Source of the DNA: Verrucomicrobiota bacterium
GTDB taxonomy: Bacteria > Verrucomicrobiota > Verrucomicrobiia > Verrucomicrobiales > Verrucomicrobiaceae
NCBI GenBank assembly: GCA_017301975.1
Contig: JAFLEI010000013.1
Span: 97,751-161,750 of the forward strand
Reading direction: 5' to 3'
Length of the DNA: 64,000 nucleotides
Shown here: in pieces, positions 45,049 to 54,100 of the stretch
How positions within the stretch are numbered: position 1 is the stretch's first letter
How the letters are laid out: each line of letters opens with the position of its first letter
Notes under the pieces: generated by a model
Told to the model about the DNA's origin: nothing
What the model saw: the letters and a program-made list of their open reading frames with translations, nothing else
Database searches by the model: none
Position numbers and translations under genes: made by a program

Positions 45049-45768
45049 ATGAAAAAGTTATCACTGTCGTTGCTTCTGGTTGCCGTTTCTTTGCCGGCTT
45101 TGAAAGCCCAGGATCCTGGCTTCCGGATCCCTGAATCCTCCAGGTCCACGCGGCAGGCCTCTGCAACTTCCACCGGCTCTGTCAATGCAGGGGCTGCGGT
45201 GCTGTCTTCCATGGACGTGCTGGACAACAATCAGACGATTGCAGCGGGCGATACCATCAGCATCCGAATCCTCGAGGACCGACGTGATGCTCTGCAGCAG
45301 GTGGTGGCGGTGACGGGCGAAGTGCAGGCTCCCTACGTGGGTCTCGTCAGCGCCAAAGGCAAAACTTGCCGGGATCTGGCCTTCACGATCAAGCGGGAAC
45401 TGGAGAAGAATTTCTTTCAGCACGCCACCGTGGTGATCGCGATCGACAAGATCAATGTTGAAGACGCCATGAGAATGCGTGAGGTGGATCTCGAGTTCTA
45501 CGTCATGTTTGGCATCGTGGCCAAACAGGGGAAATATGACCTTCCTGCCAATGAAGACATCTCCATCAGCCAGGCCATCCTGCGTGCCGGTGGATTTGCC
45601 CAGTTCGCCAACAAGGAAAAAGTGAAGATCATCCGCAAAACCCCGCAGGGAAACAAAACCATCCTGGTCAATGTGGACGGCATCATGCGTCAGGGCGACC
45701 TCGAACGTGACGTTTTCATTCGCAAGGATGACGTCATCATTGTCGAGGAAAAGACCGTCAATTTCTAA
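45049..45768 (+). CDS. Polysaccharide export protein (Wza-like)
   Basis: 239 residues with a signal peptide (MKKLSLSLLLVAVSLPALKAQ). A poly-export domain follows (IAAGDTISIRILEDRRDALQQVVAVTGEVQAPYVGLV), then an SLBB-like part (MFGIVAKQGKYDLPANEDISISQAILRAGGF). There is no lipobox Cys, so unlike E. coli Wza it does not look like a lipoprotein. It should form or gate the periplasmic part of the exopolysaccharide channel with the barrel upstream and the Wzc-like protein downstream. Confidence 0.88.
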   Translation: MKKLSLSLLLVAVSLPALKAQDPGFRIPESSRSTRQASATSTGSVNAGAAVLSSMDVLDNNQTIAAGDTISIRILEDRRDALQQVVAVTGEVQAPYVGLVSAKGKTCRDLAFTIKRELEKNFFQHATVVIAIDKINVEDAMRMREVDLEFYVMFGIVAKQGKYDLPANEDISISQAILRAGGFAQFANKEKVKIIRKTPQGNKTILVNVDGIMRQGDLERDVFIRKDDVIIVEEKTVNF

Positions 45769-45804
45769 AATACCGGAGGTTTCTCACAGGTATTTCGAAA
45801 CCCA

Positions 45805-45839
45805 AGGGGTGAAAATTTAATTTAAAATCGAACACCCCT
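45805..45839 (+). promoter_or_regulatory. Hairpin in the leader of the Wzc-like gene
   Basis: AGGGGTG (45805-45811) pairs with CACCCCT (45833-45839) around an A/T-only loop region. CCGGAGG near 45773 could instead pair with CCTCCGG near 45837, giving a competing fold. A run of seven T lies about 35 nt downstream. The 191-nt gap could act as an attenuator; this is inference. Confidence 0.35.
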
Positions 45840-45959
45840 CCGGTCGAACAAATCCAATGGCTTAAGTTGTTTTTTTGAGCGACTCTGCCAGCCCAAAATG
45901 ACGGGGAAATAGCAGGTGCCTCTGGCAGCTCGACAGAACAAATTTGGATTTTTGAAATC

Positions 45960-48161
45960 ATGGAACAAAACCTCACCCTCCCAGGCCCGGCGCAATCCAG
46001 CACGCTGAGTCGCATTCACGAGGCATCTGCCAAATTCCAGCGTTACAAGATCCTCCTGCGTCGCCGCTGGTGGTTCCTGCTGCTGACGGCCAGCATCGGC
46101 GTTTGCGTCCAGGCCCTGCGCATCACCGGGCGTCCGCAGGAGTTCCGTTCGTTGGCAAAGCTCGTGGCCGGTGGTCAGCTGGCTTTCAACGACAATGTCA
46201 CCTGGCGTGAACAGCAGCAGGATTTCTACGGCACCATCATCGAAACCATCGAGAGTGCCGAAATGAAACGACGCGCGCTGGATCGTGTTCGGGCCTTGAA
46301 TCCAGACGTGAAGGATTCGGATGTGGAAATCCGGGTCGCGCAAACCAAGGGGTCGGCCATTTTCAACGTCCTTGCCACGGGCTCCGAACCTAAATACACC
46401 AAGATCTTTCTGGATGCCCTGCTGGACGAGTTCATCGCATTCCGACAGAACATCCGTGAACAGGCACAGGGCAAGGTGATCCAGCAGTTCCTCCAGGAGG
46501 TGGTGTCCAAACAAAAAGCCATGGAGGACAGTCTTGAGCGTCTCACCAGATTCAAGGCGGCCAACAACATCCTCACCATCACCAACGGCAACAACCTCGC
46601 CGCTCAGTTCCTCGTCAATTTGGAAAATCAGCGGGATATGCAGCGCACCACACTGGAAGAGTTGCGCCTCGCCATCGCCAATGTGAATGCCGCGATGGAG
46701 GCCCGTGAGCGTATGCTGAGCTCCGCAGGCGGGGCCGGGGCCGCGCCTCAGGCGGCTGGGGCCACCCAGGGAGCCGATAATTCCCAGCCTACTGGTATTA
46801 AGTCAGACACCACTTCGGGGCGGGGTGGCATGACAATGGCGGAGCAGGATTACCTGCGCACGAAGTCCAAAATCACCGAACTCAAGACCAAGCTGGACTC
46901 CTTGCTGATCCAGTTCAAGCAGCAGCACCCCATGGTGCAGGATGTCTCGGAAGAACTTGCGGCGCAAAAGGCCCTCCTGACCTCCTATGCCGAGCAGATC
47001 CAGCAGGAAATGCATACGCAGATGGCGGACATTCAGCGTCGCATCCAGGTCCTTGACGCACAGATTCTTGAGAAGCAAAAAGAGGCTCTTGATCTTGGCA
47101 GTAAAATCGCAGAGCACGACAAGCTCCTGAAGGCCGCGGAATCAGCCAAGATGACCTATGACAAGCTGTTTGAAAAGGTGGAGAGCATTCAAAGCAATTT
47201 CGCCTCCCAGGCCGACTTTGTCGCCATTCAGGAGCGTGCCATCCCGGCCTACGAAAATGTGGAGGACTGGGTGATGCCCATCGTCATTGGCCTCATTGGC
47301 GGCATGGGCGTCGGCATTGTGATCCTCCTGCTGTTTGACCGTTTGGACGACCGTATGAACTCCTACAGCGAGTTCCAGACCCTGTTCCCAGGGGAGGCCG
47401 TTCTGGGTCAGGTGCCCGAGCAGAGAAACCGTGGTGATGTGGCGCTGCTGCGTCCGAATGATGACCGTCATCTCTACGCCGAGGCTTTCCGCAACGTCCG
47501 CTCTTCCATTCTCTTCAAAAACTGGCAGGGCAAGCCGCCGAAGACGATTCTCATCACCAGCGCAGTTCCCAACGAAGGCAAGACCACGGTCACCTCGAAT
47601 CTGGCGGTCACCATGGCGCTTGCCGGCGCCCGTGTGCTTCTTGCAGACTGCGACTTGCGCCGTGGTGGTGTGAGCGAACTCTTCAAGCTGCCCTCCACCC
47701 CGGGCCTGAGCGAAGCCCTGCGCGGCAAAGTGCACTGGCGTGATGCCGTCCAGGAAACCAGCACGCGGAATCTGGACCTGCTGGCCCGTGGTGACGTCTT
47801 TGATCAGACCTCGGAAATGCTGCTTTCGAAAACGGCGGAAGAGATGCTGCGTGAGATGGGTGAAGAATACGATTACGTCATCTTCGACAGCGCTCCCGTC
47901 CTCGTCGCGGATGACACCGCCAGCTTCGCACCGAAACTCGACTGCGTGCTCTTCGTGGTCCGCATGTCGTCCACCATGGCTCGTCTCTCCGGCAAGGCGC
48001 TGGACCTGCTCTATGAGCGTCAGGTAAACATCGGCGGCGTCATTCTCAACCGCTCCAGCTCCAACCTGAAGGAGTACACTTACTACAACTACGCCAGCTA
48101 CTACTACGCGCCCACCAAGACCAACGCCGGCCAGCCCGAAACTGCCGCTGCCAAGTCCTGA
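45960..48161 (+). CDS. Wzc-like chain-length determinant and tyrosine kinase
   Basis: 733 residues. First membrane segment near residue 35-55 (WWFLLLTASIGVCVQAL), a long periplasmic coiled-coil part (about 150-420), and a second membrane segment near 440-460 (VIGLIGGMGVGIVILLL). The bacterial tyrosine kinase domain follows: SAVPNEGKTT (Walker A, about 535-544), LLADCDLRRGG (Walker A'), and a Tyr cluster near the end (EYTYYNYASYYYAP). The kinase and Wzz parts are fused, as in proteobacterial Wzc. It sets chain length and opens export by Tyr autophosphorylation. Confidence 0.94.
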   Translation: MEQNLTLPGPAQSSTLSRIHEASAKFQRYKILLRRRWWFLLLTASIGVCVQALRITGRPQEFRSLAKLVAGGQLAFNDNVTWREQQQDFYGTIIETIESAEMKRRALDRVRALNPDVKDSDVEIRVAQTKGSAIFNVLATGSEPKYTKIFLDALLDEFIAFRQNIREQAQGKVIQQFLQEVVSKQKAMEDSLERLTRFKAANNILTITNGNNLAAQFLVNLENQRDMQRTTLEELRLAIANVNAAMEARERMLSSAGGAGAAPQAAGATQGADNSQPTGIKSDTTSGRGGMTMAEQDYLRTKSKITELKTKLDSLLIQFKQQHPMVQDVSEELAAQKALLTSYAEQIQQEMHTQMADIQRRIQVLDAQILEKQKEALDLGSKIAEHDKLLKAAESAKMTYDKLFEKVESIQSNFASQADFVAIQERAIPAYENVEDWVMPIVIGLIGGMGVGIVILLLFDRLDDRMNSYSEFQTLFPGEAVLGQVPEQRNRGDVALLRPNDDRHLYAEAFRNVRSSILFKNWQGKPPKTILITSAVPNEGKTTVTSNLAVTMALAGARVLLADCDLRRGGVSELFKLPSTPGLSEALRGKVHWRDAVQETSTRNLDLLARGDVFDQTSEMLLSKTAEEMLREMGEEYDYVIFDSAPVLVADDTASFAPKLDCVLFVVRMSSTMARLSGKALDLLYERQVNIGGVILNRSSSNLKEYTYYNYASYYYAPTKTNAGQPETAAAKS

Positions 48162-48334
48162 TTCAAATCCTCCGCGTCTTCCTTCACCACTGGGTGGTGT
48201 GTGTGCTCATTTGCCGCCACCTCCAGTTGGATCTTCGTCGGGCGGAGGTATCGCCAAAAAGGGGCTAATTTTACATGGTTAGATTTGATCGTCAGGCAGG
48301 CTGCTTTCGGCCGACGTCTCAGCGCAGCAAGTAG

Positions 48335-48355
48335 CCTTGTTCCTGTGGAACAAGG
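48335..48355. terminator. Perfect 9-bp hairpin after the exopolysaccharide genes
   Basis: CCTTGTTCC pairs with GGAACAAGG across a 3-nt loop. It lies between the Wzc-like gene (stop 48161) and the convergent LysR gene (stop 48394). There is no T-run. The rest of the 232-nt gap holds nothing recognised. Confidence 0.45.
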
Positions 48356-48393
48356 AATGCTCCGCCTCGCCCTAGGCGCTTAACAATGGAGAA

Positions 48394-49281
48394 CTAATGG
48401 CTCTCCTCTTGTGATCCCACCCCGCTGGCCAGTTGTAAAAGCGCTGCCGCAGCAGGGGAGGGAACACTGCCCTTTTGCCAGACGGCGGCAATCTGGCGCT
48501 GCATTTTGGGTTCGCGGATGGGCACCATGAGGATGTCCTCAGGCAGGCTCCCGGCGGCGAGCCGGGGGATGACCGCCAGGCCGAGACCTGCGGCTACGAG
48601 AGCACGCACGGTTCCCAGTTCACCGCTCTCGCAGACGATGCGGGGTTCAAAGCCGGACTTGCGGCAGGCTTCCAGCGCAGTGTCACGGGCACGGCCTTTG
48701 TAGAAAATGAAGGATTCGGCGGACAACTGCCGCAGCAGCACGGATTTCTGCCGGGCAAGCGGGTGGGTCTTGCTGATGAGGAGGACGAAGGGCTCGGTGA
48801 TGAGCGTCAGCGACTTGAACGCCGACTTGCTGGCAGGGAGCTGGAGGAAACCAAGATCTGCCTGCCCGGATTCCACGCAGTCGGCCACATGTTCGGAACT
48901 GCCCTCGATCAGCTGCAGGGCCACTTGGCCGTGCTGTGTGCTGAAACGCCGAATCACTTCCGCCAGCAGACCCGCGCTCACGCTGGGAATGGCGGCGAGC
49001 GTGAGTTTGCCGCCGCGCAATTGCGCCACATCGGAAACGACCGCCTTGGCTGCTTCAGCCTGCGCCAAAAGTCCGTCCGCGCGCGGCAGAAAGGCTTTCC
49101 CTGCCGCCGTGAGCTGTACTTCTTTTCGACCCCGAATGAACAGGGGCGTCCCCAGTTCCGCCTCAAGATTTTTCATCTGCTGGCTCAGCGCCGGCTGCGC
49201 CATGTGCAGACGTCCGGCGGCGCGGGTGAAACTGCGCTGGCGGGCGATTTCGATGAAGTAGCCAAGTTGGTAAAGTTCCAT
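48394..49281 (-). CDS. LysR-family transcription regulator
   Basis: 295 residues from the ATG at 49281 (MELYQLGYFIEIARQRSFTRAAGRLHMAQPALSQQMKNLE), the classical LysR helix-turn-helix; earlier starts add unlike sequence. The C-terminal effector domain (LTLAAIPSVSAGLLAEVIRRF, LIEGSSEHVADCVESGQADLGFL) is of the CbbR/CynR/OxyR type. It is divergent from the sugar isomerase/oxidoreductase pair and probably controls it, with a palindrome in between. Confidence 0.92.
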   Translation of the reverse strand: MELYQLGYFIEIARQRSFTRAAGRLHMAQPALSQQMKNLEAELGTPLFIRGRKEVQLTAAGKAFLPRADGLLAQAEAAKAVVSDVAQLRGGKLTLAAIPSVSAGLLAEVIRRFSTQHGQVALQLIEGSSEHVADCVESGQADLGFLQLPASKSAFKSLTLITEPFVLLISKTHPLARQKSVLLRQLSAESFIFYKGRARDTALEACRKSGFEPRIVCESGELGTVRALVAAGLGLAVIPRLAAGSLPEDILMVPIREPKMQRQIAAVWQKGSVPSPAAAALLQLASGVGSQEESH

Positions 49282-49363
49282 GATGCAGCGTTTCCAAAGA
49301 GCATCCCCGGCCAATCCAGTGAAAAGCACAGGTGTCCCATCATGATTTCCAATCGTGGTGATT

Positions 49364-49379
49364 GAAAAGAAATCTTTTC
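49364..49379. promoter_or_regulatory. LysR-type operator candidate
   Basis: GAAAAGA-AA-TCTTTTC is a perfect inverted repeat in the 129-nt gap between the divergent LysR gene and the isomerase gene, 32 nt upstream of the latter's ATG. The location fits LysR autoregulation plus activation of the neighbour. Confidence 0.5.
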
Positions 49380-49410
49380 CTTATTTTCGCTCACCGCGCA
49401 GTATCGGGGC

Positions 49411-50226
49411 ATGCGCCGACTTTGTGTCCACACCATCACCACCAAACCGCTGAGCCTGGAAGAATGTCTCGTGGAGTTTCCCAGGAGGGGCATCAGCGGC
49501 ATCACCATCTGGCGGCAGGCGCTGGAGGGGCGCGACCTCGAAGCCGTGGCGCGCCAGACCCGCGAGGCAGGAATGGACGTCGTCAGCCTCTGCCGCGGTG
49601 GTTTTTTCCCTTCGGCCTCCACAGCGGGCAGGCAGGCTGCCATTGATGACAATCTGAAAGCCATTGAGCAGGCGCACGCCGTCGGTGCTCCGCTCATCGT
49701 GCTGGTCTGTGGTGCCGTGCCCGGGCAGCCGCTGGCGGAGTCACGCAAACAGATCACCGAGGGCATCGCCGCCCTCCTGCCGGCGGCGGAGCAGGCGGGC
49801 GTGAAGCTCGCCATCGAGCCCCTCCACCCCATGTACGCGGATGACCGCAGCGCCGTGAACACGATGCGGCAGGCTCATGAAATTTGCGATGCGCTCGGCT
49901 CGCCCAAAAGCATCGGCATCGCTGTGGATGTGTATCACGTGTGGTGGGACCCCGAACTGAAGGCGCAAATTGATCACGCCGGTCAAACGGGTCGTCTGCA
50001 CGCCTTCCACATCTGCGACTGGAAGACGCCCACCACCGATCTCCTCAATGACCGCGGCCTCATGGGCGAAGGCTGCATCAACATCCGTGAAATCAGCGAC
50101 TGGGTCGATGCCACCGGCTTCACCGGCCATCGCGAAGTCGAAATCTTTTCGAATCGTTGGTGGAGCGTCGATCAAAGCCAGTTCCTTGATCAAATCGCCG
50201 CCTCCTACTCCCAGCTTTACTCTTAA
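49411..50226 (+). CDS. Sugar phosphate isomerase/epimerase family protein
   Basis: 271 residues, xylose-isomerase-like TIM barrel. GVKLAIEPLHPMYADDRSAVNTM provides the metal-binding Glu, IGIAVDVYHVWWDP the Asp/His strand, LHAFHICDWKTP the next His, and GHREVEIFSNRWW the last Glu. The enzyme probably isomerises or epimerises a sugar or sugar acid. It forms an operon with the oxidoreductase gene 12 nt downstream. Substrate unknown. Confidence 0.87.
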   Translation: MRRLCVHTITTKPLSLEECLVEFPRRGISGITIWRQALEGRDLEAVARQTREAGMDVVSLCRGGFFPSASTAGRQAAIDDNLKAIEQAHAVGAPLIVLVCGAVPGQPLAESRKQITEGIAALLPAAEQAGVKLAIEPLHPMYADDRSAVNTMRQAHEICDALGSPKSIGIAVDVYHVWWDPELKAQIDHAGQTGRLHAFHICDWKTPTTDLLNDRGLMGEGCINIREISDWVDATGFTGHREVEIFSNRWWSVDQSQFLDQIAASYSQLYS

Positions 50227-50238
50227 CCAACCACCTCC

Positions 50239-51390
50239 ATGGAAACCAAACGAATCGGCATCATCATGAACGGCGTCACCGGACGCATGGGTACGAACCA
50301 GCACCTGATCCGCTCGATCAAGGCCATCCGCGATCAAGGCGGCCTCAAAGTCAGCGATGATCTCACCCTCATGCCAGAACCCATCCTCACGGGGCGGAAT
50401 CATGACAAGCTCAAGGCGCTCGCCGCCCGCACGGGCGTGACACGGTTCACCACGGACATCGACGCCGCGCTGGCCAACAAAGAAGACGAAATCTTCTTTG
50501 ACGCCTCCGGCACCTTGCAGCGCGCCGGCTTTGTTGAAAAAGCGGTGGCGGCAGGCAAAGCCATCTACTGTGAAAAACCCACCGCCGTGGAAACCAGCGA
50601 GGCGCTGCGTCTGGCAAAACTCTGCGAAGACGCAGGCGTAAAAAACGGCGTGGTGCAGGACAAGCTCTGGCTCAGCGGCATCCGCAAGTTCCGCACATTA
50701 CGGGACCAGGGTTACTTTGGCCGTATCCTCAGCGTGCGCGGCGAGTTTGGTTACTGGGTCTTCACCGGCGAGGAAGGGGACCAGCCCGCGCAGCGACCCT
50801 CCTGGAATTACCGCAAGGAAGACGGCGGCGGCATCATCGTGGACATGCTCTGCCACTGGCGCTACGTGGTGGACAATCTCTTTGGCAAGGTGAAGGCCGT
50901 GAGCTGCCTCGGCGCCACGCATCTGCCGAAGCGCATCGACGAGCGCGGCAAGGCCTACGCCTGCACCAGCGATGACGCATGCTACGCCACCTTTGAGTGC
51001 GAAGGCGGAGTCATCTGCCAGTTCAACAGCTCCTGGACCGTGCGCGTGCGTCGCGATGACCTGCTCACCATGCAGGTGGATGGCACCCATGGCAGCGCCA
51101 TCGTGGGCTTGCGCAAATGCTGGGTGCAGAGCATCGGCACCACCCCGCGGCCCACCTGGAATCCGGACATCGATCAGCCGATCGACTTCTTCGGCGGCTG
51201 GCAGGAGGTGCCGGACACCACCACCTATGACAATGCCTTCAAGATCCAGTGGGAGGAATTTCTCAAGCACGTGGCGGTCGGCACACCTTTCCCCTGGACC
51301 CTGCGCGAAGGCGCCAAAGGCGTGCAGCTAGCCGAGCTCGGCCTGCAAAGCTGGGAGCAGCGCAAATGGCTGCCGGTTGGCGAGCTTTGA
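50239..51390 (+). CDS. Gfo/Idh/MocA family oxidoreductase
   Basis: 383 residues. N-terminal NAD(P)-binding domain (IGIIMNGVTGRMGTNQHLIRSI) and the motif KAIYCEKPTAVETSEA, in which EKP is the family hallmark. The C-terminal part (YRKEDGGGIIVDMLCHWRYVVDNLFGKVKAVSC) holds the usual GGG...D..H region. It oxidises or reduces a sugar or polyol. It pairs with the isomerase gene upstream, so a small sugar pathway under the LysR regulator is likely. Confidence 0.92.
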   Translation: METKRIGIIMNGVTGRMGTNQHLIRSIKAIRDQGGLKVSDDLTLMPEPILTGRNHDKLKALAARTGVTRFTTDIDAALANKEDEIFFDASGTLQRAGFVEKAVAAGKAIYCEKPTAVETSEALRLAKLCEDAGVKNGVVQDKLWLSGIRKFRTLRDQGYFGRILSVRGEFGYWVFTGEEGDQPAQRPSWNYRKEDGGGIIVDMLCHWRYVVDNLFGKVKAVSCLGATHLPKRIDERGKAYACTSDDACYATFECEGGVICQFNSSWTVRVRRDDLLTMQVDGTHGSAIVGLRKCWVQSIGTTPRPTWNPDIDQPIDFFGGWQEVPDTTTYDNAFKIQWEEFLKHVAVGTPFPWTLREGAKGVQLAELGLQSWEQRKWLPVGEL

Positions 51391-51469
51391 GGCCGGTACA
51401 AGAATATTGAGGCGGAAGGCGCTACGGCGTTGCGCAACTCCGGTGCGTGGGTGAAGGTCCGCGCACCGA

Positions 51470-52246
51470 ATGTTGCGCGCCATAGGTCGTTACTCACTCT
51501 CCATTGTTCATGAATTGGGCGACTTTGCTCTCTTTACTGGGCAGGCGTTTCGTTCCGCTGTGGGAGCGCGGCGGCTTGGCAGGCGCATTGTGCGTGCCGG
51601 CTTTGAGCAGGGCGTGCGCTGCCTTCCCGTCATTCTGATCGTGGGCATGTTCACCGGGCTGGTGCTCGGCCTTCAGGGCTACTATGTGCTCAACCGATTT
51701 GGCTCCGAAAGTCTGCTCGGCACCCTCGTCTCGCTCAGCCTGATTCGTGAACTGGGCCCCGCACTTGCCGCGCTCATGCTGGTGGGCCAGGCCGGGTCCG
51801 CCCTCGCCGCCGAGCTCGGGATTCAGCGCAATACCGAGCAGATCGCCGCGCTGGAGACCATGGGTGTCAGCAGCCATGCCTATCTTGTCACCCCGCGTTT
51901 GCTCGCGGCCCTGGTCGTCTATCCCATGCAGACCGCCCTGTTTGTCACCGTCGGTTTGTGGGGCGGCAGCCTGTCAGGTTCGGTGCTGCTGGGCCTGGAG
52001 CCCGGCGTTTACTGGTCTTCCGTGGAGCACGCGGTCAAAGCCCAGGACGTCCGCGAGTGCATCATCAAGGCCGTCACCTTCGGCCTGCTGACGATCTCCC
52101 TGTGCGCCTACCATGGGTTCAATGCCCACCGCTGCAGTTCGGCCACCGGCGCGCGTGCCGTCAGCGCCTCCACCACCCGTGCCGTGGTGCAGTCCAGCAT
52201 CATCGTGCTCGCCGCGGATTACATCATCACCTCCTTCCTCGTCTGA
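51470..52246 (+). CDS. mlaE: Phospholipid ABC transporter permease MlaE
   Basis: 258 residues with five to six membrane segments. LIRELGPALAALMLVGQAGSALAAELGIQRNTEQIAALETMGV is the MlaE core. It is first in a five-gene operon (mlaE-F-D-C-A) on the plus strand. The start at 51470 has no Shine-Dalgarno site. It is only distantly related to the other MlaE in the window at 18646-19449. Confidence 0.94.
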   Translation: MLRAIGRYSLSIVHELGDFALFTGQAFRSAVGARRLGRRIVRAGFEQGVRCLPVILIVGMFTGLVLGLQGYYVLNRFGSESLLGTLVSLSLIRELGPALAALMLVGQAGSALAAELGIQRNTEQIAALETMGVSSHAYLVTPRLLAALVVYPMQTALFVTVGLWGGSLSGSVLLGLEPGVYWSSVEHAVKAQDVRECIIKAVTFGLLTISLCAYHGFNAHRCSSATGARAVSASTTRAVVQSSIIVLAADYIITSFLV

Positions 52247-52248
52247 TC

Positions 52249-53058
52249 ATGGGTGCTGATTCCAATCAAATGCTGCTGCGCATCGACGGTCTCTTCAAAC
52301 AGTTCGACAGGAACGTCGTTCTGGATGGTGCCAGCCTCAATGTGCCGCGAGGCAGTCTCGTGACCGTCCTCGGTCGCAGTGGCGCTGGCAAATCAGTGCT
52401 CTTGAAATGCCTGGCGGATGTCATTCGTCCGGATTCAGGCAGCATTCACTTTGACGGCAGGCTCCTCAGCATCGGCGATGCGTCCGCTCGCGCGGATTTC
52501 CGCCGCCGCTGCAGCTTCCTGTTTCAAAGCAATGCCTTGTTCGATTCCCTGACCGCCTTGGAAAATGTGGCGCTGCCGCTGGAGCAGACCACCGATCTTT
52601 CCGACAAGGAAATCCGCGAACGCAGCCTGGAGGCGTTGCGGCAGATCGAGCTCGAAGCCCATCAAGACCGCTACCCCGGCCAGCTTTCCGGCGGCATGCA
52701 GAAGCGCCTGGCCCTGGCGCGCGCCATCGTCACGCGGCCGGAACTGGTGCTGTTTGACGAACCCACGGCAGGTCTTGACCCTCTTCGGCGCAATGCCGTG
52801 TTTGCCATGATCGCCAAGTATCAGCGCCAGTTCGGCTTCACCGCCCTTGTGGTGACGCATGACCTGACCGAGGCGCTCATCGCGAGCGACCGCGTCGCCC
52901 TGCTTGACAAAGGGCGCATGTGCTTTGAAGGCACCCCCGCTGAATTCTCCGCCTCCACCGCCGCCATGGTGGGGGATTTTCGCGACAGCGCGGAAGCACT
53001 TGGCCGCACACTTGCTGCTATACGTCGTGGCGAAGCCCTGCAATCTGAAGACTCATGA
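52249..53058 (+). CDS. mlaF: Phospholipid ABC transporter ATPase MlaF
   Basis: 269 residues from the ATG at 52249, 2 nt after the mlaE stop. Walker A GRSGAGKS (42-49), signature QLSGGMQKRLALARA, Walker B LVLFDEPTAGLDP, switch THDLTEAL. Powers lipid movement between inner and outer membrane through MlaE. The frame is open upstream inside mlaE but without similarity to ATPases. Confidence 0.95.
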   Translation: MGADSNQMLLRIDGLFKQFDRNVVLDGASLNVPRGSLVTVLGRSGAGKSVLLKCLADVIRPDSGSIHFDGRLLSIGDASARADFRRRCSFLFQSNALFDSLTALENVALPLEQTTDLSDKEIRERSLEALRQIELEAHQDRYPGQLSGGMQKRLALARAIVTRPELVLFDEPTAGLDPLRRNAVFAMIAKYQRQFGFTALVVTHDLTEALIASDRVALLDKGRMCFEGTPAEFSASTAAMVGDFRDSAEALGRTLAAIRRGEALQSEDS

Positions 53059-53534
53059 AACAATCCAAGCTGGAACTTTACGTTGGTCTCTTCGTCCTTC
53101 TGGGGATCGCCGCCGTGGTTTACCTCACAGTGAAACTCGGCACCAAATCGATGCTGGGCGGAGACACGTACGTGATGGAGGCGCGCTTCACCAATGCCGG
53201 CGGACTCAATACCGGCAGCAGCGTGCTGTTGGCAGGCGTGCCGGTCGGCCGGGTGGAAGGCATCCGCGTGGATGACACGGACTACAGCGCCCTGGTGACG
53301 CTTCGCGTGAATGCCGGGCTCAAGCTTCCCACTGACACCATGGCTTCGATCAAAACCACCGGCCTCATCGGAGATAAATACGTGGCGCTTGCGCCTGGCG
53401 CGGATGATACCTACCTTTCCTCGGGTTCGCGGATCACGATGACCGAATCCTCCGTCGATCTTGAGTCGTTAATTGGCAAGATGGCTTTCGGCAGTGTTGA
53501 AAAAGGAAAAGACGCCCCACCCCTCGCCCCATGA
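53055..53534 (+). CDS. mlaD: Periplasmic lipid-binding protein MlaD
   Basis: 159 residues, overlapping mlaF by 4 nt. An N-terminal anchor (LYVGLFVLLGIAAVVYLTVKLG) is followed by the Mce domain (VMEARFTNAGGLNTGSSVLLAGVPVGRVEGI). LKLPTDTMASIKTTGLIGDKYVAL is the MlaD core. It forms the inner-membrane-linked hexamer through which lipids pass. Shorter and closer to classical MlaD than the paralogue at 16809. Confidence 0.94.
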   Translation: MKQSKLELYVGLFVLLGIAAVVYLTVKLGTKSMLGGDTYVMEARFTNAGGLNTGSSVLLAGVPVGRVEGIRVDDTDYSALVTLRVNAGLKLPTDTMASIKTTGLIGDKYVALAPGADDTYLSSGSRITMTESSVDLESLIGKMAFGSVEKGKDAPPLAP

Positions 53535-54100
53535 CCCTACGTTATTTGCTCCCTCTCCTTCTGGCCGCCGCACCGCTGGCCGTTTCCGCCCAGGTTGCCG
53601 AGGCTCAGACCCGGCTGAAAACCGCTGTGACGGAAGTGCTGGCCGTGGCGGATCGCACCGCCAATCGGGGTGCCCTGCCGGAGAAACTGCGCCCCGTCCT
53701 GCAAAAGTACGTCAACTTTGACACGATGACCAAGCGCGCCGTAGGCCCGGGTTGGAAGCAGTTCACTTCAGCGCAGCAGCAGGAGGCCTCCAAGCTCTTT
53801 TCGACGCTCATCATCCGCAGTTACAGCGGCAAGTTCACGCCCGGTGAACACCCCGACATCACCTACAAACCGGCGGTGTCACTCGGGGCTGACCGGGTGG
53901 ACGTTCCCACCAGCATGGTTTACAAAGGCAGTCATTACACCGTGGTCTACCGCATGGAGCAGATGCACATCACCGACGTCGTGATCGAGGGGGTCAGCCT
54001 TGTCGCCAATTATCGCAGCCAGTTGGATGCTCAATATAAAAAAGGTGGCGCAACTGCCGTCATAAGCTCTCTTACGCAGTCTGTCTCCCGCCCTCAATGA
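53531..54100 (+). CDS. mlaC: Periplasmic phospholipid carrier MlaC
   Basis: 189 residues, overlapping mlaD by 4 nt, with signal peptide MTLRYLLPLLLAAAPLAVSAQ. YVNFDTMTKRAVGPGWKQFTSAQQQEASKLFSTLIIRSYSGKF is the MlaC/Ttg2D family core. It shuttles phospholipid between MlaA at the outer membrane and MlaD at the inner membrane. Confidence 0.93.
   Translation: MTLRYLLPLLLAAAPLAVSAQVAEAQTRLKTAVTEVLAVADRTANRGALPEKLRPVLQKYVNFDTMTKRAVGPGWKQFTSAQQQEASKLFSTLIIRSYSGKFTPGEHPDITYKPAVSLGADRVDVPTSMVYKGSHYTVVYRMEQMHITDVVIEGVSLVANYRSQLDAQYKKGGATAVISSLTQSVSRPQ

Noticed and set aside
48201..48383. 60-codon open frame after the Wzc-like gene
   Set aside because: No ribosome site, no family, and it runs through the hairpin at 48335.
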